In this document: piece by piece, positions 37,604-46,667 of the stretch
Layout: each line of letters begins with the position of its first letter
Numbering within the stretch: position 1 is the stretch's first letter
Assembly: GCF_001307195.1 (NCBI RefSeq)
Contig: NZ_CP012808.1
Span: 1,364,001 to 1,428,000 of the forward strand
Source: Acinetobacter equi
GTDB lineage: Bacteria > Pseudomonadota > Gammaproteobacteria > Pseudomonadales > Moraxellaceae
Reading direction: 5' to 3'
DNA length: 64,000 nt
Notes under the pieces: model-generated
Database searches by the model: none
What the model saw: the letters and a program-made list of their open reading frames with translations, nothing else
What the model was told of the DNA's origin: nothing
Made by a program: the position numbers and the translations under genes

Positions 37604-38221
37604 TTAAGCTGCTTTGGTTTGCATAGGAGCAGGTATCATTGGTTTATTGGGTTGAAAACGTACTTCACATTTACCATTTATAGTTTGTTCGCCCATTTTG
37701 AGCTGAATAGTTGTACCAGCTTTTTGTCCTTGACATGCTTGAGCCATTGCGTTTTGATTCGCTTGATGTTGTGCTAAACGTTGGTCAAATTTTTTCGTCA
37801 ATTCTGCACGTTGAGCATCAGTTAATGGCTCTGAAGGCATTGCCCCCATTTTTCCACGCATTTCACCCTGCATTGGCTTATGTTCGCCACGCATTGGTTT
37901 AGATTCTGCACGAGCATCTTTAAAATCTTTACGATCAGCTTTAAATACTAAGTTACATGTACCTTCAATTGTTTTATCGCCAATTTGAACTTGTGTTGCA
38001 GTTCCTGCAGCTTTTCCATCACATGCGGCTTTTATTTTTTTCATGCCTTCACGTTGTTCAGTATGCATTTTTTTCATATGTTTACGTTGTTCATGATCAT
38101 ATTTACCATGCATTTTTTGAGTAGATACATTTTCTTTTGGACTATTTGTAGATTGACAAGCTGTCAGTGTACCTAATGCGATTAGGCTTGCAGTAGCAAT
38201 TGAAATTTTTGCTAAGTTCAT
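37604..38221 (-). CDS. Lipoprotein with duplicated Cys motif and Spy-like LTxxQ segment
   Basis: A 205-residue lipoprotein: the lipobox LTAC places the acylated Cys at residue 22. The mature part contains the same roughly 30-residue block twice, AACDGKAAGTATQVQIGDKTIEG.C early and QACQGQKAGTTIQLKMGEQTING.C near the end, each with two Cys about 24 apart. Between them a Met/Lys/His-rich linker and LTDAQRAELTKKFD resemble the LTxxQ motif of Spy/CpxP periplasmic chaperones. It is divergent from baeS by 134 bases. In E. coli BaeR controls spy, so this may be the local BaeSR target, possibly binding metal or misfolded protein. The function is inferred. Confidence 0.75.
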   Translation of the reverse strand: MNLAKISIATASLIALGTLTACQSTNSPKENVSTQKMHGKYDHEQRKHMKKMHTEQREGMKKIKAACDGKAAGTATQVQIGDKTIEGTCNLVFKADRKDFKDARAESKPMRGEHKPMQGEMRGKMGAMPSEPLTDAQRAELTKKFDQRLAQHQANQNAMAQACQGQKAGTTIQLKMGEQTINGKCEVRFQPNKPMIPAPMQTKAA

Positions 38222-38355
38222 TATATTTGCCTCGATAAATTAATTTATTTTTCAATGATTAAAGAATAAATAATAATGATGAAGAAACAATGAAGAGTTT
38301 TTTTAGACAGTGTTCGTTACAATAATAATTGTAGAGAAAAAATAGAGAACATCCC

Positions 38356-40002
38356 TTGAAAGTTTTTCGAGTACCTATTGCATTACGCTTATTTTTGACA
38401 GTGTTATTAACTACACTTTTACTTACTACGGTGAGCTTAGGTGTACTCCATTGGGCTATGCAAAAAAACTTCGCTAAATATGTTGCAGATGTTGAAATGC
38501 AAAAGCTAGATCATCTTATGACGAACTTAGCAGAGGTATATACGGTTCATCATGATTGGGGGAATGCAATTCAGGCTCAAATTTTACAAATTGAGGGAGA
38601 GGCAGGACCAGATGATTATGATCGTTTGTCTCGGTGGTGGTTAAGACGTCAGTATGATATTGCTTTGCAGCAGCGTTATTTTGAAGAACATACTACAGCA
38701 ATGAATTCAGATAGTTTGAATAAAAGTGATATAAAACAAGGTTTGAATGAGGAAGAGATAGAATTAATTCGTAAAAATATTCCTTCAGAATTTCAACCAT
38801 TCGAAGGACTCATATTTCCGTTAAGTGCAAATCAAAATTTAGTGCGAGCGGATAAAAAAACAGATTCAAACCTAACGAATGAACCAAGTAAAAAACAATA
38901 TATTGCCATACCTGATCGTCTAGGTTTAAGCTCTCGTTTATCTCTATATGATGTAAATCATCAGTTTGTTGTGGGTGAACCATCTCCTGATCAAGTATCG
39001 TATCGTCCAATTTCTGTTGATGGAAAAGTTGTTGGATATTTAGGTTTAAAACCTGTTTTAGATCAAGATGATGCATTAAGTATTAATTTTTTTAGTAATC
39101 AAAAACGTTATTTATTTTTAGTGTACGCATTTACCTTCTTGGTGAGTTTAATTGCAGCATCATTATTGGCGACTTACTTCAAAATTCCAATTCAACGATT
39201 GCTACGAGGTACAAGAGAGTTAACTAAAGGGAATTATGAATATCAGGTGAAAATTAATCGCAATGATGAATTAGGAGATTTATCTTGTGAGTTAAATCAA
39301 TTGGCTGTCATTCTTGATCATCATGAAACATCTCGTCGTCAATGGGTTGCTGATACTTCACATGAATTAAAAACTCCTTTGGCTGTGCTACAAGCTCAAA
39401 TTGAAGCGATGCAAGATGGTATTCGTAAGCCAACACCAGAACATTTTGAGTCGATGCTACGTCAAGTAACGAGTTTGAAAAAACTAACCCAGGATTTAGC
39501 AGATTTGGCTCAAGCCGAAGCGATGCAATTAAAATGTTATTTTGCCGAGGTTAATCCTTGGGCCGTTATTGAACAAGAAATAGATAACTTCAAACCTAAG
39601 TTTGAACAAGCTCAGTTAACCGTTACAGCACAGGGTGACAATACAAACTTATTATTAGATATAGATCGTTTTAAACAAATTATGGTGAATTTAATTGGAA
39701 ATAGTATTCGCTATACCGAAGAAGGTGGGCAGATTCATATTCATACAGAACAGTCTACTACTGAATGGACGGTATATGTTGATGATAGTCCATTAGGTTT
39801 AACAGATGAACAATTAGTTAATCTAGGTCAACGTTTTTACCGTGTAGATGATTCTCGCACACGAGCAACTGGCGGTACGGGGCTTGGTTTGGCATTATCG
39901 GTTAAAATTACTGAAGCATTAGGTGGTAAGTTAAGTTTTGAGCATTCACCTTTAGGTGGTTTACGTTGCAAATTAACTTTTCCTAAGCACATTAAACAAT
40001 AA
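38356..40002 (+). CDS. baeS: Envelope-stress sensor histidine kinase BaeS
   Basis: A 548-residue membrane kinase. One span at residues 10-31, a periplasmic sensor domain of about 220 residues and a second span near residues 254-274 precede a HAMP domain, HisKA with phospho-acceptor His336 in DTSHELKTPLA, and an HATPase domain with NLIGNSIRYTEEGG and GGTGLGLALS. The start is TTG 38356, because no other start precedes the first span. It phosphorylates BaeR, whose gene follows 11 bases later. BaeSR responds to envelope damage and toxic compounds and in A. baumannii influences efflux pump expression. The periplasmic domain is longer than in E. coli. Confidence 0.88.
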   Translation: MKVFRVPIALRLFLTVLLTTLLLTTVSLGVLHWAMQKNFAKYVADVEMQKLDHLMTNLAEVYTVHHDWGNAIQAQILQIEGEAGPDDYDRLSRWWLRRQYDIALQQRYFEEHTTAMNSDSLNKSDIKQGLNEEEIELIRKNIPSEFQPFEGLIFPLSANQNLVRADKKTDSNLTNEPSKKQYIAIPDRLGLSSRLSLYDVNHQFVVGEPSPDQVSYRPISVDGKVVGYLGLKPVLDQDDALSINFFSNQKRYLFLVYAFTFLVSLIAASLLATYFKIPIQRLLRGTRELTKGNYEYQVKINRNDELGDLSCELNQLAVILDHHETSRRQWVADTSHELKTPLAVLQAQIEAMQDGIRKPTPEHFESMLRQVTSLKKLTQDLADLAQAEAMQLKCYFAEVNPWAVIEQEIDNFKPKFEQAQLTVTAQGDNTNLLLDIDRFKQIMVNLIGNSIRYTEEGGQIHIHTEQSTTEWTVYVDDSPLGLTDEQLVNLGQRFYRVDDSRTRATGGTGLGLALSVKITEALGGKLSFEHSPLGGLRCKLTFPKHIKQ

Positions 40003-40013
40003 GGAATAAATAC

Positions 40014-40700
40014 ATGAAATATGTTTTGTTAGTGGAAGATGAAATCGAACTTGCACAGCTTGTTCGTGATTATCTTGAAGCAGCGGGTTTTGAAGTGGGC
40101 ATGTTCCACGACGGGCAAGAAGCATATAATAGCTTTCTACAACGTAAACCAAGTCTAATGATTCTAGACTTAATGGTCCCACGGATGGATGGTTTAACTA
40201 TTTGCCGTAAAGTTCGAGAACAATCAGATGTGCCAATTATTATGGTGACTGCTAGAACTGAAGAAATTGATCGTGTACTTGGACTCAATATGGGGGCGGA
40301 TGATTATGTGTGTAAACCATTTAGTCCAAAAGAACTAGTTGCTCGTGTGCAAGCTGTTCTACGTCGTTTAGAGCGTAAAGCAGAACCTGAATCAAATGAT
40401 TTATTCCGTATGGATAAAGCACAGCAGCGTATTTGGTATCAGCAAAAAGCACTAAATCTAACACCGACAGAATTTCGTTTATTAGAGTTATTTTTAGAGC
40501 ATGTCGGTCAAGTTTATTCTCGAGCGCAATTACTAGATCATATTAATCCAGATAGTTTTGATGTTGCTGACCGTGTAATTGATAGTCATATTAAAAACTT
40601 GCGTCGTAAAATTTCTGATGCAGCAGAAACAGGTAATCGTCATGAGTGGATTCAAGCTGTTTATGGTGTAGGTTATCGCTTTGAATATCCTGAAGATTAA
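40014..40700 (+). CDS. baeR: Response regulator BaeR
   Basis: A 228-residue OmpR-type regulator. The receiver domain has the acidic pocket EDE near residue 8, phospho-acceptor Asp52 in MILDLMVPRMDG, and Lys in KPFSPKEL; the stretch VTARTEEIDRVLGL is typical of BaeR. The C-terminal winged helix (LTPTEFRLLELFL ... VIDSHIKNLRRK) binds DNA. It is the partner of BaeS, encoded immediately upstream. Likely targets are efflux genes elsewhere and possibly the divergent lipoprotein gene beside baeS. It is followed by a bidirectional terminator. Confidence 0.94.
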   Translation: MKYVLLVEDEIELAQLVRDYLEAAGFEVGMFHDGQEAYNSFLQRKPSLMILDLMVPRMDGLTICRKVREQSDVPIIMVTARTEEIDRVLGLNMGADDYVCKPFSPKELVARVQAVLRRLERKAEPESNDLFRMDKAQQRIWYQQKALNLTPTEFRLLELFLEHVGQVYSRAQLLDHINPDSFDVADRVIDSHIKNLRRKISDAAETGNRHEWIQAVYGVGYRFEYPED

Positions 40701-40733
40701 TGTTTTACATTAATTTTAGAATTTAAGAAATAC

Positions 40734-40762
40734 AAAAAGACCAATTTATTGGTCTTTTTTAT
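40734..40762. terminator. Bidirectional terminator between baeR and the YjbR-family gene
   Basis: AAAAAGACCAA and TTGGTCTTTTT pair perfectly around a short ATT-type loop, with T runs on both strands. It overlaps the last codons of the minus-strand gene by four bases. Confidence 0.85.
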
Positions 40763-41145
40763 TGTCTGGATTTTTTTATAGATTGTAGTATTTGAAGCTG
40801 TTGTTTTTTGGTTTTTGCTAGATTGAAAATTACCAATTGATAGGAAGAGTTGATTAGATCTTTTAAGAGATCTTCACTTAAATCTTCATGTTCGTAAATA
40901 GAAATCCAGTGTTGTTTGTTCATATGATATCCAGTATGAATAAATGGATAAGTATCACGTAGCATTTCACTTTCTTGCGGAGTGGTTTTTAAGTTTAAAA
41001 TTGGATGATGATTTAAGCTGAAAGTCATAAGATAAATTTTATTAAAGACTTTATATACATCACAATTGGGCATAAACGGTTGTGTACATGTAGTTGCCGT
41101 TAATGATGATGCTTGTTGCTTTGCAAAATGATGTAAGTTGAGCAT
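40759..41145 (-). CDS. MmcQ/YjbR-family protein
   Basis: A 128-residue cytoplasmic protein of the MmcQ/YjbR fold. The family pattern is visible as VYKVFNKIYLMTF, LNLKTTPQESEMLR and YPFIHTGYHMNKQHWISI. Members have a CyaY-like fold and are labelled DNA-binding on structural grounds only, so the biochemical role is not known. The gene runs against baeR and starts 28 bases from the GNAT gene stop on the same strand, so the pair may be co-transcribed. Confidence 0.87.
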   Translation of the reverse strand: MLNLHHFAKQQASSLTATTCTQPFMPNCDVYKVFNKIYLMTFSLNHHPILNLKTTPQESEMLRDTYPFIHTGYHMNKQHWISIYEHEDLSEDLLKDLINSSYQLVIFNLAKTKKQQLQILQSIKKSRQ

Positions 41146-41172
41146 GTTAATTATCCTTATACATATAACTTT

Positions 41173-41679
41173 CTATAAATTTTTAGTTAAAAAAAGCTTC
41201 ATCAATATTTCATTTGTATACTTGTCTTGATCTTTAAGAGCATTAATTTCAGTACCATAAATTTGAAAACCTAACTTTTTATATAAGTTAATAGCAATCA
41301 TATTATCTTCAACAACAGTCAGTAATATTTGTTCTATTCGTTGTGCTCTTGCATGTTTAATTACAGTATTTAATAGTATATGAGCAATCCCTTTTTGTTG
41401 AAATTTAGGCTCTATAAAGACACTTGCTAAGTGTGCTTTATGAGCGATTCGGATTGCTGACTCTCGTACCAATACAGCGATACCAATAATGTCTTTATCA
41501 TGATAAGCAGCAAATGCTATTGAATTTAATAAACAATTTTTAAAATAAATATCTTGATGAGTGACTTCAGTTGTATAAGTTGATCCAAACATTTCAGGGG
41601 CCTGAAGTAAGGCAGACAGACGAATCTTTTTAAAGTCATTCACATTCTGAGGGCTTAATATTTTAATTGTGATATTCAT
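41173..41679 (-). CDS. GNAT-family N-acetyltransferase
   Basis: A 168-residue single-domain acetyltransferase. It has IGIAVLVRES (beta strand 4), the acetyl-CoA-binding loop EPKFQQKGIAHILL, and a final NLYKKLGFQIYGTEINAL motif common in GNATs. It would acetylate a small molecule or protein N-terminus using acetyl-CoA; the substrate is not readable. It precedes the YjbR-family gene on the same strand by 27 bases. Confidence 0.88.
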   Translation of the reverse strand: MNITIKILSPQNVNDFKKIRLSALLQAPEMFGSTYTTEVTHQDIYFKNCLLNSIAFAAYHDKDIIGIAVLVRESAIRIAHKAHLASVFIEPKFQQKGIAHILLNTVIKHARAQRIEQILLTVVEDNMIAINLYKKLGFQIYGTEINALKDQDKYTNEILMKLFLTKNL

Positions 41680-41999
41680 TTATTTTAATTAATAGAAAAT
41701 AGGTTTTTAGCTTATAACGGAAGTCAGATATAGGTAAATTTTAAAATGTAATTCTTTATATGAAGTGAAGATGATCTTATATTTTTAAGCAAAATAATGC
41801 TGAGTTGATATTCTATTCTTAAACGAGTTAATGAGATGATTAATACGTGAATTTTACTTTTGTTTATAAATCGACTATATTTCATAAAAAATTAATATAA
41901 GTCTATAGATTAGACAGTTTTCGCATTGTTTTTATCGGGGTATAGCTTTTCTGTTTTATCGCTTTTTATAAAGTAAAACTCTTGAGATGATAAATAAGT
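41680..41999. other. Divergent intergenic region, no gene seen
   Basis: These 320 AT-rich bases lie between divergent starts and should hold both promoters. No operator, repeat or RNA gene was recognised. Confidence 0.5.
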
Positions 42000-42554
42000 A
42001 TGAAAACATTTAAACACCTTGTATTACCTTTAAGTATTATTGTTCTATTACTTTCAGCATGTAGTAATCAAACAACTGAGACAAAAACAGCAGAAAGTAT
42101 GTCCGAAGAAATTAGCCAATCTTCAGGAAATTGGCAAGCAAAAGTAGATGAATTATCTAATCAAAATGTACAAGAGATTAAAGAAGATTTATCTCAACTA
42201 AATAAAATAGTAGATCATTTAAATTCTCAATCTGAACAATTAAGATCTGAAATTGTATTGGCCAATCAAGATACAACTAAAATTAAAAAAATTTTAGAAA
42301 AGAGCCAAGTTATGCAACAAAAAGGCTTACTCGATTTGATGAATTTAAATCTTAAGACCTCGGAAGTTCAAGCTATTCGAACTAAGATGATTGAAAATTT
42401 AATGCTAACCGAACAAATGCATGATCTATCGAATCAAGAAGATTTTGATATGAAAAATCCATCTGCTGAATTTAAAAATTTAGCATTACGTTCTCAAATT
42501 TTGCAAAAAGATATTTTTGTTGAATTAGATCATTTGAATAATGAATTTCAATAA
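42000..42554 (+). CDS. Coiled-coil lipoprotein of unknown function
   Basis: A 184-residue lipoprotein: a hydrophobic leader ending LLLSAC places the acylated Cys at residue 21. The rest is polar and almost entirely helical, with heptad-like spacing (VQEIKEDLSQLNKIVDHLNSQ), suggesting a coiled coil in the periplasm. No catalytic motif is present and no family is recognised. It is monocistronic and converges on the L,D-transpeptidase gene with a hairpin between them. A structural or scaffolding role at the envelope is possible. Confidence 0.72.
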   Translation: MKTFKHLVLPLSIIVLLLSACSNQTTETKTAESMSEEISQSSGNWQAKVDELSNQNVQEIKEDLSQLNKIVDHLNSQSEQLRSEIVLANQDTTKIKKILEKSQVMQQKGLLDLMNLNLKTSEVQAIRTKMIENLMLTEQMHDLSNQEDFDMKNPSAEFKNLALRSQILQKDIFVELDHLNNEFQ

Positions 42555-42569
42555 TTGAAATTAAGGGGG

Positions 42570-42598
42570 AAATTGGCATTATTTTAAATGCCAATTTT
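42570..42598. terminator. Hairpin between convergent genes
   Basis: AAATTGGCAT and ATGCCAATTT pair over ten bases around TATTTTAA. Short T runs are present on both strands. Confidence 0.65.
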
Positions 42599-42617
42599 CA
42601 TAATAAATAGTGTATTT

Positions 42618-43259
42618 CTATGGAGCAATTTCAATAGGAATACCATTATTAACAAGTTTCCAAATTTCATCTATATCAATATTACGTACAGCAATACATC
42701 CCCAAGTCCAATCATCTCTTGGAAAATAAGTCATTAGAGAGGAAAGTGCATTTACTTGTTTTGTTGTTGCAGAACCATGAATCATAATATCTCCGCCAGG
42801 AGATACACCCAGTTGTTGAGCATGATTTTTATCTTTTTGATTTGGATAGGAAATATGTAGTGATTTATAAAATGCGCTTTGTGGATTTCGCCAGTCAATG
42901 GTGTAACGTCCTTCAGGTGTTTTTCCATCACCTTCTTTAACTTTATGTCCAATCGGGTCAAAACCTAAACGCATTGGGTATTCACGAATAATCTGATCTT
43001 TTCCATGAATGAGTTGTACGATACGTTGTTTTTTATGAACTTTAATTAATTGAATTGGAGTTTCAGTACGAATATTTTGAATAGCTGCATCTGTTAAAGG
43101 TGTTGGAAAGCCATTATTTTGATTGAGCGTAGAGGATGTAGCGTTTTGATTGCTAAGAGTAGTCGTGGGTAAATATTGATTATATTTTTGGAATAAAACA
43201 TATCCTGATATGAGTAAAATAATAAAGATAAGAAAAATAATGAGAGATTTTTTATTCAT
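42618..43259 (-). CDS. L,D-transpeptidase (YkuD domain)
   Basis: A 213-residue enzyme anchored by an N-terminal span (residues 5-23), with the YkuD catalytic domain in the periplasm. The active site is seen as His161 in IMIHGSA and Cys188 in WTWGCIAVRN. It would make 3-3 cross-links in peptidoglycan or attach or trim stem peptides. The region DGKTPEGRYTIDWRNP is typical of the family. In Acinetobacter L,D-transpeptidases become important when lipooligosaccharide is lost or beta-lactams are present. It is monocistronic, convergent to a lipoprotein gene. Confidence 0.9.
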   Translation of the reverse strand: MNKKSLIIFLIFIILLISGYVLFQKYNQYLPTTTLSNQNATSSTLNQNNGFPTPLTDAAIQNIRTETPIQLIKVHKKQRIVQLIHGKDQIIREYPMRLGFDPIGHKVKEGDGKTPEGRYTIDWRNPQSAFYKSLHISYPNQKDKNHAQQLGVSPGGDIMIHGSATTKQVNALSSLMTYFPRDDWTWGCIAVRNIDIDEIWKLVNNGIPIEIAP

Positions 43260-43347
43260 TTTGATAATTGTGAAAAGTTGAATATATTTTACTATTGTTG
43301 TGGATAAAGCTTAATTTATCCACAACTGAATTGTCAGAAAATATAAT

Positions 43348-44793
43348 TTAGCTTGAACAGCTCACCATAATTTCAGGTTGGTCACTTGGTAAAGGGGCTA
43401 AATCTTCAGGCTTTTCAAGTTCAGGCTGCTTTTGGAAGGGATGGCTAAGCAATTTAAATAAGCGTTCTACTTCTGAAAAATCATTTCGTTCTGCTAATTC
43501 AATTGCTTTTTGAGCCATATGATTGCGTAAAATATAATGAGGATTTGATGCTCGCATGATTTGATCAAGTTCATCTGTATCTTGGTGTTTACGGATATTT
43601 TCATATTGTGCTAAAAAGCTTTCAAATTGACGATGGTCTAAACAGTCATCTTTGATTAACTCATATTCTTTATTTTGTAGACGAATAAAGTTTTGCGTAT
43701 AGTCTAATTGTTCTGTTTGTAAAATACGTAAGAAAGCCATAGCACAATCAAAGCTATCTTTATGGAAACTTGGCAGTCCCATTTTCTGTTTTAGACCTTG
43801 TTGATAATGCTCTAAAAATGTAGGCTCAAAATGTTCTAAACATTGTGCCAATTGTTCTTTCCATATTTCTTTTTCTATATTTTCAGGGCATAGCGGAACT
43901 AAATTATTCAACCACATCCATAAGTTCCAATGACCAATACTTGGCTGTTGTTGGTAAGTATAACGTCCTTGATGATCTGAGTGATTGTTAATCCAATTTG
44001 GACGAAAACGTTCTAAAAAACCATAAGGACCAAAATCTAAAGTTGAACCTGTAATATTTAAATTATCTGTATTCATCACACCATGGGCAAACCCAATTAA
44101 TTGCCAATGTGAAATCATAATCGCTGTGTTTTGAATGACTTTGGTTGCAAAAGCTAAGATAGGTTGTTCAGTATCTAAACATTCAGAATAATGCCATTCA
44201 ATGCACTTTTGAGTAAATTCTTTTAATAAATCAGGTTGATATTGATTAATCCATTCAAAATGACCTAAGCGAATATGGCTGTCTGATGTTCTAAGCATCA
44301 TTGCACCTAATTCTAATTTTTCTCTTTGTACACCTTGGGTCGATGTTGTAAAACCAACAGCATTGCTTGATGGAACACCTAGCGCATTTAAAGCATGACC
44401 TGCTAAATATTCACGTATTACTGAACGTAAAACTGCACGGCCATCTCCCATACGAGAGTAGGGTGTTAAGCCTGCACCTTTTAAATGAAGGTCTATTGTT
44501 TTCTGATTCTTATCTAAAATTTGAGCAATAAGTAAACCACGACCATCACCTAATTGTCCTGCCCATTGACCAAATTGGTGTCCTGCATAAACCATTGCTA
44601 ATGGTTCAAACTCTTCAAAGATTTTTTGACCACTACAAATTTCAACCCACTGTACTTTATCTTCATCTGACCAATTGAGTTGATTGGCTAGTTCAGCATT
44701 AAAATGTCCAGCTTTTGCACCAATCAATGGTTTTGGTGCTTGATGATGAAAAAGTTTAGGATTTAAAGATGGGTAGCGAGCATTAAATTGCAT
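43348..44793 (-). CDS. selO: Protein adenylyltransferase SelO (YdiU)
   Basis: A 481-residue pseudokinase-fold enzyme that transfers AMP from ATP to Ser, Thr or Tyr of target proteins and helps redox resistance. Family motifs are AGHQFGQWAGQLGDGRG, LKGAGLTPYSR, GDGRAVLRSVIREYL, GVMNTDNLNITGSTLDFGPYG and the C-terminal RNHMAQKAIELAE region. The chain ends SCSS, with Cys in the position that is selenocysteine in many eukaryotic SelO proteins. It is complete in length. The next gene upstream is a small cupin 72 bases away. Confidence 0.95.
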   Translation of the reverse strand: MQFNARYPSLNPKLFHHQAPKPLIGAKAGHFNAELANQLNWSDEDKVQWVEICSGQKIFEEFEPLAMVYAGHQFGQWAGQLGDGRGLLIAQILDKNQKTIDLHLKGAGLTPYSRMGDGRAVLRSVIREYLAGHALNALGVPSSNAVGFTTSTQGVQREKLELGAMMLRTSDSHIRLGHFEWINQYQPDLLKEFTQKCIEWHYSECLDTEQPILAFATKVIQNTAIMISHWQLIGFAHGVMNTDNLNITGSTLDFGPYGFLERFRPNWINNHSDHQGRYTYQQQPSIGHWNLWMWLNNLVPLCPENIEKEIWKEQLAQCLEHFEPTFLEHYQQGLKQKMGLPSFHKDSFDCAMAFLRILQTEQLDYTQNFIRLQNKEYELIKDDCLDHRQFESFLAQYENIRKHQDTDELDQIMRASNPHYILRNHMAQKAIELAERNDFSEVERLFKLLSHPFQKQPELEKPEDLAPLPSDQPEIMVSCSS

Positions 44794-44865
44794 AGTGCAG
44801 AGATCAATCAGATGTTTGCCTTTAATATAACAAAGTTATTTTAATACGCATGCAATTGTTCTGAA

Positions 44866-45195
44866 TTAATCCACAATAAAAAGTTTTGCACCTAATAAAG
44901 TTGAGGAACGATGTGCTTCAGCAGCATCAGCGACTTGATAGCTCATACCTGTAGTTAATGTAAATGTTCGACCATCTTCGAGTTCTGTAACAAGTTCACC
45001 TTCCAAGCAGAATAAGATGTGTCCTTTATGACACCAATGGTCTGCCAGGTAGCCTGCTGAATAGCTAACGATTCTTACGCGAATATCATTAAAAACTTGT
45101 GTTTGCCAAAGTGCATAACCCTGTTCGCCCATATGTTTTTCTGAAGGAATATCTTTCCAATTTGTGATGCCAAATGGAATATTGTTGAGTTGCAT
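44866..45195 (-). CDS. DHCW-motif cupin protein
   Basis: A 109-residue single-domain cupin. The motif ADHWCHKGHILFCLEGEL contains the DH.CHKGH metal-type residues that give the family its name, followed by the second cupin motif around GMSYQVADAAEAHRS. It is a small cytoplasmic beta barrel, probably metal-binding; the substrate is unknown. It lies upstream of selO on the same strand, 72 bases away, so the two may share a transcript. It follows the desaturase terminator. Confidence 0.85.
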   Translation of the reverse strand: MQLNNIPFGITNWKDIPSEKHMGEQGYALWQTQVFNDIRVRIVSYSAGYLADHWCHKGHILFCLEGELVTELEDGRTFTLTTGMSYQVADAAEAHRSSTLLGAKLFIVD

Positions 45196-45230
45196 GATTG
45201 TTATCCATATTTTTTAATATTTATTCTATG

Positions 45231-45255
45231 AAAAAGCCTCCTTTTAGGAGGCTTT
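45231..45255 (-). terminator. Terminator of the desaturase gene
   Basis: AAAGCCTCC and GGAGGCTTT form a nine-pair stem with five T on the minus strand, just after the desaturase stop. Confidence 0.8.
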
Positions 45256-45262
45256 CATATTC

Positions 45263-46429
45263 TTATTCAGAAATTGTATTTTTTTTCACATTTCTGAGTA
45301 ATAAATTTAATGTTTCACGGTGATGTGATAATCGTTGTTCCACCAATTGAAACTCAACTTTTAATTTGTCATCCATTTGATGAATTTTTTCAGCAACAGA
45401 TGCTTTTTTTGTCTGAATTTCTTGCTCTTTTAGTTTAGCCCAATCATTTAATGTTTGAGTAAATGCATCATATTCTTGAGAAATTCGAGTTTTAACGTTG
45501 CTAATATCTTCAGTGACATTTAAGCCATAAATCGCTAAATCTTGTTCAGCATATTTAAACTTCATGGCTAATTCTGCTTTTTTGATATTAAAGCTTGGTA
45601 TGCGGCGTAAGTTTTTCGCTAAACCTAATTTTGAACATGTCCAAATGAGCCATTTTGTTGGGTCATATTGCCACCATTTAACGCCATTACGATAGTCATA
45701 TTGGAAAATATGGTGATAGTTATGATAACCCTCACCCCAAGTAGCAATTGCTAAGACAAAATTGTCACGTGCCGTATTTTCATCTGTATATGGGCGTTTA
45801 CCCCACATATGGCATAGAGAGTTAATAAAGAATGTTACATGGTGACTTAAAATAAGGCGCATTAAACCACCTAATAATAGAACCCCTCCCATGTCGCCTA
45901 CAGCCCAACCAATAGGTAATAGAATTGCAGAATGTACACCAATTACCATTGGTACATAATATTTATGTTGGAACATTACTAATTTATCATTTAATAAGTC
46001 AGGCGCATTCTTATAATTAGGTTCTGCTGCTGGATAGTCGCGAAGCATCCATCCCATGTGAGCATACCAAAATCCATTTTTGATAGAATATGGATCTTTT
46101 TCAATATCATCAACATGGCGGTGATGTGTACGGTGACCAGAGCCCCAGTACAAGATACTATTTTGAACAGCAAAAGTTCCCATAACCATCAAAATAATTT
46201 TTAATGGTAAGGTTGCTTCAAAAGCGCGGTGTGCCCATAAACGATGGTAACCCGCAGTAATTCCCAAGCTACTTACACCTAATAAAACAAACATACTGAT
46301 CCAAGCGGCTAAGCTAAAATCGTAATGATAGGCATAAAGTGGAATTGCAATCACTGCAACAATAGGTAAAAAGACTAATGCAAAAATTGCAACCCAGTTG
46401 AATGGGGCTTTGGGTAGGGGAGCGGTCAT
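45263..46429 (-). CDS. Acyl-CoA (delta-9) fatty acid desaturase
   Basis: A membrane di-iron desaturase of 388 residues. All three histidine boxes are present: HRLWAHRAF, HRTHHRHVDD and GEGYHNYHH. Hydrophobic pairs of spans lie before the first box and around residue 160-200. It introduces a cis double bond into saturated acyl chains to keep membranes fluid. The start is ATG 46429, ten bases after AGGAG; an in-frame TTG at 46438 is also possible. After the last box a 130-residue Lys/Glu/Gln-rich coiled-coil tail is present, longer than in typical minimal desaturases. Confidence 0.9.
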   Translation of the reverse strand: MTAPLPKAPFNWVAIFALVFLPIVAVIAIPLYAYHYDFSLAAWISMFVLLGVSSLGITAGYHRLWAHRAFEATLPLKIILMVMGTFAVQNSILYWGSGHRTHHRHVDDIEKDPYSIKNGFWYAHMGWMLRDYPAAEPNYKNAPDLLNDKLVMFQHKYYVPMVIGVHSAILLPIGWAVGDMGGVLLLGGLMRLILSHHVTFFINSLCHMWGKRPYTDENTARDNFVLAIATWGEGYHNYHHIFQYDYRNGVKWWQYDPTKWLIWTCSKLGLAKNLRRIPSFNIKKAELAMKFKYAEQDLAIYGLNVTEDISNVKTRISQEYDAFTQTLNDWAKLKEQEIQTKKASVAEKIHQMDDKLKVEFQLVEQRLSHHRETLNLLLRNVKKNTISE

Positions 46430-46667
46430 CTCCAGCAATACTCCTAATACACCTTGGGAGGTATAATTTTAAAAAAACTTAAAAATGAACTCGATCATTT
46501 TTTAGCATATTAACATGTTTGAATATACTTTCATTAACATTATTGTACAGTTGTATTGTTGCAAAAAGTATGAAAATAATATGGATGAATGATTGGTTTT
46601 ATCGACATTATTCCATTGAAATTATGAATTCAGCGATATACAAATTTTTGTGCAAAATCTTATTGAA

